Source: Massilia terrae (GTDB lineage Bacteria; Pseudomonadota; Gammaproteobacteria; Burkholderiales; Burkholderiaceae_D). Taken from it: a stretch of DNA of 64,000 nt. Under the pieces are notes generated by a model, which was not told where the DNA came from, did not search any database, and saw only the letters and a list, made by a program, of their open reading frames with translations. The stretch covers positions 62,001-126,000 of the forward strand of contig NZ_JANUGU010000009.1 in assembly GCF_024753145.1 (NCBI RefSeq). Reading direction: 5' to 3'. Positions 40,144 through 47,614 of this stretch are shown here, one piece after another. A program made the position numbers and the translations under genes. Every line of letters begins with the position of its first letter. Within the stretch, counting starts at the first letter, position 1.

Positions 40144-41391
40144 TCAGATCACGCCATCGCGCGCGAGCGCTTCCAGGCGGCCGGCATCGAGGCCGAGCAT
40201 CTGTCCATACACCTGTGCGTTGCTGGCGCCCAGCGTCACGGCCGGCTTGTCGAAGCCGGTGAAGGCGCCGGACATCTTGATCGGCAAGCCGCCGACCACG
40301 ATGTCCTCGACCGCGCCATATACGGGGTGGAGCAGCTTGGTGGTCTCGCCCCGGGCCAGGAGGTCCGGGTTGCGCAGGGCTTCGGCCGGTTCGCGCACCG
40401 GGCCGTTGGGCACGTCGAAATCGGTCAGGCGTTCGGCCGCCTCGTCGGTGCTCATGGTGCGGGTGAAGGCGCTGACCAGGTCGTGCAGCTCGATGTGGTT
40501 GCTGACGCGGGCGTCGCGCGAGTTGAAGCGCGGGTCCTGCAGCAGCTCTTCCCGGCCCATCGCACGGAACAGGCCGGACACGAATTCGTCCTTGGGCGCG
40601 CAGATCGAGATATAGCCATCGCTGGTGGGGAAGACGCCGAACGGGGCCAGGCGCGGCATCAGGTTGCCGGCGCGGGTTTCGCGGCCCAGCTTGGACATGA
40701 TCTCGAACGGCTCGGCCGCCACCAGCGCGCTCAGGGCGCCCAGCAGCGACACGTCCACATGCTGGCCGTGCCCGGTCTGGCGCGCTTGCAGCAGCGCCGC
40801 CAGGGTGCCGATGGCGGCGAACAGCGGCGCGGTCAGGTCGCCGAAAGGAATGCCGACGCGGACCGGCGGCTCGCCCGGGTTCCCGGACGCCATCATCATG
40901 CCGCTCATCGCCTGCACGATATTGTCCATTGCCTTGTTCTGGCGCGGCTGCACGTCGGCGCCGAAACCGCTGATCGCGGTGTAGACGATGCGCGGGTTGA
41001 CCTCGGCGCAGGCGCTGTAACCGATGCCCAGGCGGTCGGCCACGCCGGCGCTGTAGTTCTCGACCACGGCATCGGCGTGCTTGACCAGGTCGAAGAACAT
41101 GGCGCGCCCTTCCGGATGCTTCATGTTCAGCGTGACCGCTTCCTTGTTGCGGCCGCGCTCGAGCATCGCCAGCGAATAGTCGTCCTCGTGCTCGCGCGCG
41201 ACGCTGATGCCGTCGCGGCCGAGATAGGGCGAATTGGTGCGCGCCGAATCGGGATTGCGCGGATTCTCCACCTTGATCACGCGGGCCCCGAGGCCGGCCA
41301 GGATCAGGGTCGCGTACGGCCCCGCCAGCGCCGTGGTCAGGTCGAGGATGGTAATGCCGGCGAGCGGGCGTGGGAGCGTGTTGTCGCTCAT
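40144..41391 (-). CDS. CaiB/BaiF family (class III) CoA-transferase
   Basis: This 415-residue protein has the class III CoA-transferase pattern: LAGITILDLTTALAGPYAT at the start, GLGARVIKVENP, and the catalytic Asp probably in HADAVVENYSAG or the following FFDLVKH region. It moves CoA between organic acids. It follows the two dehydratase-like subunit genes by 22 nt. The trio CoA-transferase plus two-subunit dehydratase is the layout of the phenyllactate dehydratase system (FldA with FldBC), but the activator is missing here. Confidence 0.88.
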   Translation of the reverse strand: MSDNTLPRPLAGITILDLTTALAGPYATLILAGLGARVIKVENPRNPDSARTNSPYLGRDGISVAREHEDDYSLAMLERGRNKEAVTLNMKHPEGRAMFFDLVKHADAVVENYSAGVADRLGIGYSACAEVNPRIVYTAISGFGADVQPRQNKAMDNIVQAMSGMMMASGNPGEPPVRVGIPFGDLTAPLFAAIGTLAALLQARQTGHGQHVDVSLLGALSALVAAEPFEIMSKLGRETRAGNLMPRLAPFGVFPTSDGYISICAPKDEFVSGLFRAMGREELLQDPRFNSRDARVSNHIELHDLVSAFTRTMSTDEAAERLTDFDVPNGPVREPAEALRNPDLLARGETTKLLHPVYGAVEDIVVGGLPIKMSGAFTGFDKPAVTLGASNAQVYGQMLGLDAGRLEALARDGVI

Positions 41392-41413
41392 TGTGTTCTC
41401 CCTTGTGTTGCGA

Positions 41414-42700
41414 TCAGCGCGGCAAGCGCTGTTCGATGAATTGTTCGACCGTGCGGATCATCGCCGCGTCGTCCCACAGGCGCGCGTCGACCATGTTCGC
41501 GTGCAGCTCGACCACCGGGATGCCGGCGCGCTCCAGCGCGATCTTCGTCAGGCGCGAGCCCATCGACCCCATGCGGTCATGGGTCGGCACCAGCATCACC
41601 GCGCCGTCGGCGCCGTAGGCGCGGGCCTGCTCGACGATCCAGTCGGCCATCCACGGCGGCACATGCAGCTGCTCGTTCATGCTGATGTGGCGCGAGGCCA
41701 GCGCGCGCAGCGCATCGGCGGGTTCCTCGCGGAAGTAGCGACGGTAGCCGTCCGACAGGAAGTTCGAGTACATCGACCACACGAATACGGCGCCGTATTT
41801 TTCCTCGAAGGCGCGGTAGAAGCCGGTGTTGAACCACAGGCCATTGCCGACCCACAGCAGGCGCAGGCGCTCGTTGGGGCAGGCCGCGGCGCCGCTCGCG
41901 ATCACGCCCTTGAGCTCGTCGCGGAACGCCTCCAGGTGCGACACCGACCATGCGCTGCCGCGGTCCCAGGTCGGCGCCATCACGTTGGCCAGCTGCTCGG
42001 TGAGCGGGACCGGCAGCGGCCGCGCCCTGGCCAGCAGGTCGCGGATCTCGGCCACCAGTTCGCCGGCGCGATTGATGCGGTGCATCTGGCGCATGAACTC
42101 GGCCTGGTCGAAGCTGCGGCCGCTCAGGGTTTCGGCGGTGCGGATCAGGCCCTCGAGCTGGCGCACCTGGAAATCCAGGCGGTGGGTTTCGTACATCGAT
42201 TCCCAGCCGCTGAGGCCGCGGTCCCACCAGCGCTCGCCCAGCACCGTGCTGGAGCTGGCGTCGAGGCCGAACACCGGCACGCCGCCGTAAGCGCGCGACC
42301 ACAGCTCGCTGATGCGCTGGCAGTAGTCGTCGCGAAAGCGCGACAGGATCATCATCGGCTTAGGGAGGCCGCCGTAGGGGGCGCGCTCCGGATCGCCGTC
42401 CAGGGTGCTCATCAGCGGCAGGCTGGTGTAGCGCGGCAGGCGGTCGTGGAAGCCGAGTGCGTCCATCTGCTCGAAGTAGTAGGGCGAAAGCTGCTTGGCC
42501 GCGATGATGGCGGAATACCAGACCACGGGCGTGACGTGGATGTCCATCGCATGCATGATCTCGGCCGGCGCCACCGCGTCCGAGATGACGTAGGGCTCGC
42601 CGTTTTCCAGCACGCGGCGGCGGAAGGCCTGGAACTCTTCCTTCTGGTGGGCGTTGGCCGCCAGCGTCGAGGCCAGCCGGTTCTGGGCCGGGCGGTTCAT
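41414..42700 (-). CDS. 2-hydroxyacyl-CoA dehydratase / benzoyl-CoA reductase-like subunit (1)
   Basis: This 428-residue protein matches the HgdB/BcrB-type fold: a PAEIMHAMDIHVTPVVW strand, the region SRFRDDYCQRISELW in the place of the first cluster ligand, and a C-terminal GIPVVELHANMVDARLWDD with an end like FIEQRL. It has only two Cys in all, and the usual NRSCK motif before the last strand reads PTHDR. So the [4Fe-4S] ligands seem partly lost, and the classical radical dehydration is doubtful. It overlaps its partner gene by 4 nt (ATGA) and precedes the CoA-transferase gene. Confidence 0.78.
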   Translation of the reverse strand: MNRPAQNRLASTLAANAHQKEEFQAFRRRVLENGEPYVISDAVAPAEIMHAMDIHVTPVVWYSAIIAAKQLSPYYFEQMDALGFHDRLPRYTSLPLMSTLDGDPERAPYGGLPKPMMILSRFRDDYCQRISELWSRAYGGVPVFGLDASSSTVLGERWWDRGLSGWESMYETHRLDFQVRQLEGLIRTAETLSGRSFDQAEFMRQMHRINRAGELVAEIRDLLARARPLPVPLTEQLANVMAPTWDRGSAWSVSHLEAFRDELKGVIASGAAACPNERLRLLWVGNGLWFNTGFYRAFEEKYGAVFVWSMYSNFLSDGYRRYFREEPADALRALASRHISMNEQLHVPPWMADWIVEQARAYGADGAVMLVPTHDRMGSMGSRLTKIALERAGIPVVELHANMVDARLWDDAAMIRTVEQFIEQRLPR

Positions 42701-43779
42701 GCTTCGATCCTTCCAATGAGGTCGGCCAGCGCGGCGCGCTGGGCCGCGCGGTCGGGCGCGCGGTAAGACTGGCGCGACAGCAGCGTCTGCGGTACTGCCA
42801 GTTGCGCCTTCTGTCCCGGGTAGTCCCAGCCGAAGGTGTCGTCGAATTCTTCGTGATAGAACACGACGCCTTGCGTGGCGCTGGCCCCGAGCAGCGCCAG
42901 CCAGGCCGCATCTTCGCTCGACTGCGGATACGAACGGATGGTCGGCACATGACGCTGGTAGTGGTCGGCCAGCGCCGCCAGCGGCTCGGCGTCTTCGTCG
43001 ACCAGCACCGCGACCGTACGCTCGCCGCCGATGCAGTCGTCGGCCACCACGTTCGCGCCCAGTTCCTCGGCCATCAGGTACAGCGCCGGCGTATCCTGGC
43101 CGTAGCCCTTCAACATCAGTCGCTTCGGCGGCGCGGTCTCGTGCGCCTGCGCGGCGGCGGCCGCGAGCCAGTCGCCCGGCGCCATCACGCGCGAGGCGCG
43201 CAGCGCCGTCCACCAGCTGCTGCCGCGCAAGGCGCCTTCGCGGCGGCGCTGGTTCAGCAGTTGAAGGGCCTGGCGCACCTGGTTGCTGATCGCGACCGCG
43301 TCGCGCAGCGACTGGATGGAACCGCCAAGTGTGGCATGCAGCGCGCGGCAGCGGTCCAGCACATACTGGCCGGTCTCCCAGTTCGGCGTATTGAGCACGT
43401 CGAACAGGATCGGCTCGGGAAACGCCAGCTGGGGCTCGAGCCGGCGCAGCTCGAGCAGGCTGTAGTACAGGTAAAGCAGGCCGTTCGAGGCACGCGGAAT
43501 GATGACGGTGTCGGCGACATTGCAGGCGCCGCTGCCGATCTGGTCGAACAGCGAGCGGATCTCGCCGTCGAATTCGTCGTCGAGGTAGGTATCCGACAGC
43601 GGTGTCGGGTGCGCGGGGTCGCCGCCCAGTTGCAGCGCGAAGGCGCCGCTCGCGCGGATCAGCTCCACCGGCACCGAGGTCCCGGCGTAGGCGATCACCC
43701 GCTGGCCGGATGCCCTCGCGGCACGCGCCGCGGCGAAAGGATCGGCGCAGGCGGCGCGCATGATGTCCAGTCCTGTCAT
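42697..43779 (-). CDS. 2-hydroxyacyl-CoA dehydratase / benzoyl-CoA reductase-like subunit (2)
   Basis: This 360-residue protein is the second subunit of the pair. It keeps GACNVADTVIIPRASNG (first Cys ligand region) and ADDCIGGERT (second), but the C-terminal Cys region reads HEEFDDTFGWDYPG without Cys. The N-terminus AYAGTSVPVELIRASGAFAL is the family's substrate-pocket strand. It overlaps the CapA-family gene (ATGA) and its partner (ATGA), so the three are translated together. No activator ATPase of the HgdC/BadFG type is in the window. Confidence 0.78.
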   Translation of the reverse strand: MTGLDIMRAACADPFAAARAARASGQRVIAYAGTSVPVELIRASGAFALQLGGDPAHPTPLSDTYLDDEFDGEIRSLFDQIGSGACNVADTVIIPRASNGLLYLYYSLLELRRLEPQLAFPEPILFDVLNTPNWETGQYVLDRCRALHATLGGSIQSLRDAVAISNQVRQALQLLNQRRREGALRGSSWWTALRASRVMAPGDWLAAAAAQAHETAPPKRLMLKGYGQDTPALYLMAEELGANVVADDCIGGERTVAVLVDEDAEPLAALADHYQRHVPTIRSYPQSSEDAAWLALLGASATQGVVFYHEEFDDTFGWDYPGQKAQLAVPQTLLSRQSYRAPDRAAQRAALADLIGRIEA

Positions 43780-44930
43780 CGGGCGCTCCCCATCGGGTCG
43801 TTGCCGCCCGGTGTCACGACAACGCGCTCGCCGTCCCAGGCAAACTGCGCGTCCATGCCGGCGGCGCGGCCGATGGCGGCGATGTAATCCACCACGGCCT
43901 GTCCCTGCGGGCCCTGCCCCGGCACCTGCGGCGCGCCTTGCTGGTCGATCCAGCATGGGCGGAAGCCCGCGCTGACACTGCCGTCGACGCCGATGCGGCA
44001 GTCCGCGATCATGGTGTTGCGCGACTCCGGATGGAAGGGATAGCAAGGCATCGACGGATCCGGTACGAAGCCGAACAGCTTGCGGCGGCGCTCGGCCCAG
44101 GCCAGGCGCGCCGGATGGTCATTACCCTCGACATTGAGGGCGCGCGTGACGGTGACGAAGTTGCCCAGGCCATGGAAAATCGGCTTGCCCTTGTAGAACT
44201 CGATACCGCGCGCGATATGCGGATGGTGGCCGACCACGATGTCGGCGCCCGCTTCGATCGCGGCGCGCGCCACCGGGCGCTCGTACATCGCCAGCGTGGC
44301 CGGCGTATGCACCAGGCCCTTGTGCAGGGCTACCACCAGCACGTCCACTTGCGCGCGCAGGGCTACGATATCGGCCTGCATCGCATCCACCGTGGCCTGG
44401 ACCGGGAAGGTGTAGGCCAGCGGCGGGCCGCCCGGGTTGGCGCCCTGCGGCTCGTAATGCGAGATCACTTCAACGTAGGCGCAGCCGCCCTTGTCCCTGC
44501 CGGCCCACGACAGGCGCGGGCCGACGCAGTTATAGCTGAGGAATCCGAAGCGCAGGCCGCCACGCTCGATGATGGTCGGCGCGCGCGCCGCATCGAGCGT
44601 GAGTCCGGCGCCGAACGCCGCGATGTCCTGCGCGCGCAGCCCGGCGATGGTGTCAAGCACGCCCTCGTCGCCCTGGTCGTAGACATGGTTGCCGGCCAGG
44701 CTGGCCGCATGGAAGCCGGCGCGTGCCAGGCTGGCCAGCTTGGCCGGATCGGCCGCCTCGGCCGGCACGTCGCCCGACTGTTCCTGGCCGCGCAGGGTGT
44801 ACGGCGTCTCGACGTGGCCGACCACCAGGTCGCCGCCCAGCAGCGTGGCGCGGGCGGCGTCGAAGAAGCGGTCCGGCGCCGGCTCGTCCAGCACCAGGTC
44901 GCCCACCATCAATAGCGAGATCTCGCTCAT
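43776..44930 (-). CDS. CapA-family protein (metallophosphoesterase-like)
   Basis: This 384-residue protein has the CapA/PgsA pattern: GDLVLDEP near residue 8, LAGNHVYDQGDEGV, IVVGHHPHIARG and FHGLGNF, which give the His/Asp/Asn metal ligands of a calcineurin-like fold. There is no signal peptide or membrane anchor, unlike capsule and polyglutamate enzymes, so it is probably cytoplasmic. I chose ATG 44930, which overlaps the CocE-type gene stop as ATGA. Its presence between an esterase and dehydratase-like subunits suggests a metabolic hydrolase or ligase-like role rather than capsule synthesis. Confidence 0.82.
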   Translation of the reverse strand: MSEISLLMVGDLVLDEPAPDRFFDAARATLLGGDLVVGHVETPYTLRGQEQSGDVPAEAADPAKLASLARAGFHAASLAGNHVYDQGDEGVLDTIAGLRAQDIAAFGAGLTLDAARAPTIIERGGLRFGFLSYNCVGPRLSWAGRDKGGCAYVEVISHYEPQGANPGGPPLAYTFPVQATVDAMQADIVALRAQVDVLVVALHKGLVHTPATLAMYERPVARAAIEAGADIVVGHHPHIARGIEFYKGKPIFHGLGNFVTVTRALNVEGNDHPARLAWAERRRKLFGFVPDPSMPCYPFHPESRNTMIADCRIGVDGSVSAGFRPCWIDQQGAPQVPGQGPQGQAVVDYIAAIGRAAGMDAQFAWDGERVVVTPGGNDPMGSAR

Positions 44931-46624
44931 TCCGGCTTCCCGACCACCGGCAGCACGATCTGCGATGGATGCGCGCGGTCGAACCAGACCGTCCATTGCG
45001 GCGCCGGCTCGTAGGTCTTGCGCAGCTTCTCGCGCGGGTCGGCGCCGGTGATGGTGATGCGGTACTGGTGGCCGCTGCGGAACACGTAGGACACCGGCAG
45101 CAGGTCGAACTCGAAGGAAGCGGCCTTGCCCGGCGCCAGCGGCTCGACATCGGCCTTCTCGAAGCTATGCCAGGGGATGTTGCCCGGCACCTTGAAGCTC
45201 GGCTTGGACAGCTTGCGATGGCGCGCCTGCAGGCGGCCTTCGCTGACCATGGTGATGGCGCCGTCCGGCGCGATGTCCTCGAGGTAGGCGAACACCGGGC
45301 CGTCGTCCACAGACGAGGAAAGCCACAGTTTGGCGATCGGGTGGCCGGTCAGTTCCAGGTCCTTGGCCAGCACGGCGCTGGTGAAGGTCAGGCCCTTGTC
45401 GTCCTGCGGACAGGTCGGACCGAGGCCGGTGCCGGCCGCGCACACCGGGTGGTAGTCGACGGTGAACGAGCGCTTGCCAGCCGCCGGAGCTTGCAGCGAC
45501 AGGCTGCCGTCGCCGAGGAAAGCGCTGGCCGGATGGCTGGCCGCTACCGGCCACTGGTTGGCGCTGTGCCAGCCTGCGTTGACAGTCTCGTAGTGGATGC
45601 GCGGCTCCTTCATGATGCCGTTGTCGATCCCCTTGAGCCAGTAGTCGTACCAGCGCAGCGCCTCGGCCACCATCGAAAAGTCGAGGCTCATGCAGTGGCC
45701 CCAGTTGCCGATGATGAGCTTGGACGGCTGGGTGAGATTGGCCAGCGTGATGAAGCCCTGCGTATTGAAATCGTCGCGCCAGCCGCCCTGGATGTAGACC
45801 GGCACCTTGGACTTGCGCACGGCGTCGCCGTAGGTGGAGATGCTGCCCTCCTCCCAGAACGGCGTGCCGGTGAGCGGCGAGACATCGTCCCGGTTCGGCA
45901 TGCCGGACCACAGTTCCAACAGCGGCGTATTGTTGGCGTGGGCCTGTACCGCCTCGCGCAGCACGGCACGCGACTCGTCACCGTCGACCGGCGTCGATTT
46001 CATGTCCGCCTCGACGCTCGATTGCGGGCCGGTGCCCCAGTTGGCCAGCACGCCGCCGCGGCGGCCGCCGCTGTACTTGTCCCAGTTGAAGCAGCCCGCG
46101 AACACCGCCTTCAGCGAAGGATGGACCTTGGTCGTCAGGAAGTGCATGGCGGCGTCGCCGGTGTTGGAGCAGCCGTACACGCCGACCACGCCGTTCGACC
46201 ACGGCTGGCTCGCGGCCCATGCCGTCAGGTCGTAGGAGTCGTGGGCCTCGGTGCGGTCATGGTAGCCGCGCCGGATGCCGTAGGAAGCGCCCAGCCCGCG
46301 GCGCTCGACCACCACGAACACATAGCCGTGCGCGGCCAGGTTGATCATCTGGACCGAGAACTTGCCGGCGCCGGATTTGTCTGCCCCGTCGCCCATGCGG
46401 GTGCGGGCGGCCGCCGCGTGCAGGATCACCGGATAGCGGCCCGGCTCCTTTGGACGGTAGACGTCCGCGGCCAGCCTGGTGCCGTCCGACATGGGGATGT
46501 AGAACGAGGTGCGCTCGACCTGGTTGACGGGAGGCGGCAGCGGCCCGCCAAAGTCGGACGCATTTGCCGCGCCGGCGGCCAGCAGCGCCGCGCACAGCAG
46601 GGTGTTGATGGTTTTGCGGATCAT
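44927..46624 (-). CDS. secreted CocE/NonD (peptidase S15) family hydrolase
   Basis: This 565-residue protein has a signal peptide (MIRKTINTLLCAALLAAGAANA). SDGTRLAADVYRP is the usual start of the S15/CocE domain, and the nucleophile is Ser in YGCSNTG; a late jelly-roll domain (about residues 370-560) ends the protein. The C-terminal ALRWYDYWLKG segment with the following GNWGHCM His is typical. CocE enzymes cleave aryl esters such as cocaine. I chose ATG 46624, 5 nt after the stop of the upstream gene, because it starts a clean signal peptide. Confidence 0.86.
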   Translation of the reverse strand: MIRKTINTLLCAALLAAGAANASDFGGPLPPPVNQVERTSFYIPMSDGTRLAADVYRPKEPGRYPVILHAAAARTRMGDGADKSGAGKFSVQMINLAAHGYVFVVVERRGLGASYGIRRGYHDRTEAHDSYDLTAWAASQPWSNGVVGVYGCSNTGDAAMHFLTTKVHPSLKAVFAGCFNWDKYSGGRRGGVLANWGTGPQSSVEADMKSTPVDGDESRAVLREAVQAHANNTPLLELWSGMPNRDDVSPLTGTPFWEEGSISTYGDAVRKSKVPVYIQGGWRDDFNTQGFITLANLTQPSKLIIGNWGHCMSLDFSMVAEALRWYDYWLKGIDNGIMKEPRIHYETVNAGWHSANQWPVAASHPASAFLGDGSLSLQAPAAGKRSFTVDYHPVCAAGTGLGPTCPQDDKGLTFTSAVLAKDLELTGHPIAKLWLSSSVDDGPVFAYLEDIAPDGAITMVSEGRLQARHRKLSKPSFKVPGNIPWHSFEKADVEPLAPGKAASFEFDLLPVSYVFRSGHQYRITITGADPREKLRKTYEPAPQWTVWFDRAHPSQIVLPVVGKPE

Positions 46625-46629
46625 GATGC

Positions 46630-47601
46630 TCAGTCGACGTTCTTGGTGCGGACGTGCCATTCGGGCTGCTTGCACAGGGTGCAGTCCGGGCCGGTGAACA
46701 TGCGCGCCGCTTTCTGCTCGCCTTTCAGATGCCAGTCCAGGAAGGCCACCGCGACCGGCCCGAAGGCGCCGCCGTTCGGCTCGCGGTAGGTGCCGGCGTG
46801 GGGCGTGTTCTCGCGCCAGGCGCGCACCGACGGGCCGCTGACCACGGCGAAGTCGGATTCCGCGTTCTTGTAAGCCTGGTCGTGCGCCGGGTCGCCGGTG
46901 ATGTAGATCGAAGCCACGTGCAGTGAAGGCAGCGCCGCCTTGGACACATCGGCGTCGGCGATGTCCTTGATGTGCTGGGCGTTGTCGAACAGGCCGCTGT
47001 TCCAGATGCCGAGCACCGACACGCGCGGGTCGCGCGCCGCCGCCGAAGCCTGCAAGCCGCCGCAGGACTGGCCCATCACGGCGATCTTCGCGGTATCGAG
47101 CTTGCCGAAGTAGGGGCTGCCCGGACGCTTGTTCTCGGCGATGGCCCAGTCGATGGCGTCGGTCAGCTGGCTGGCCGCGGTGTCGGACGGGATGTAATCG
47201 AGCTTGGGCGAACTGGCGGTGCGCTTGCCGGCCGACGATACCGCCGACGGTTTGCCGCGCACCATGCTGCTCGATGCCACCGTCTCGGCCTGTGGCGGGC
47301 CGATCGGCCCGACCGCGATGGCGATGTAGCCGTGCGAGGCGATCTCGCTCAGGAAGGGACGGAAGCGGTTGCCCACGTTGACACAGGCGCCGTTGCCCCA
47401 GGCGATGATGGGCAGCTTGCCCATGCCCGGCGCGTCCAGTTTGGCGGGACGGTAGACCGTATGGGTCGGCAGGCCTGGCTCCTGCAGCATGACGGCCGGG
47501 TACGGGCCGCTGCCCTGCGGCGTATCGGCCGGGACGTAAGGCGTGTCGGCGATGGCGGAGCCGGCCAGCAGCAGCGCGGCGGTGGCGAATGCGAGTTTCA
47601 T
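46630..47601 (-). CDS. secreted alpha/beta hydrolase, dienelactone-hydrolase-like (copy C)
   Basis: This 323-residue protein has a signal peptide (about residues 1-18), nucleophile Ser179 in GQSCGG, GLPTHTVYRPA near residue 44 and the likely His in TPHAGTYRE. It ends with DCTLCKQPEWHVRTKN, the same Cys-x2-Cys tail as copies A and B. It comes right after the TonB receptor (13 nt), as does the tannase-family gene in the other large operon. Confidence 0.8.
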   Translation of the reverse strand: MKLAFATAALLLAGSAIADTPYVPADTPQGSGPYPAVMLQEPGLPTHTVYRPAKLDAPGMGKLPIIAWGNGACVNVGNRFRPFLSEIASHGYIAIAVGPIGPPQAETVASSSMVRGKPSAVSSAGKRTASSPKLDYIPSDTAASQLTDAIDWAIAENKRPGSPYFGKLDTAKIAVMGQSCGGLQASAAARDPRVSVLGIWNSGLFDNAQHIKDIADADVSKAALPSLHVASIYITGDPAHDQAYKNAESDFAVVSGPSVRAWRENTPHAGTYREPNGGAFGPVAVAFLDWHLKGEQKAARMFTGPDCTLCKQPEWHVRTKNVD

Positions 47602-47614
47602 GTCCGGGTTCCTC

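Noticed and set aside
43776-44930. Capsule or poly-gamma-glutamate synthesis by the CapA-family gene
   Set aside because: No signal peptide or anchor, and no PgsB/PgsC or capsule genes nearby; the neighbours are CoA and esterase genes.
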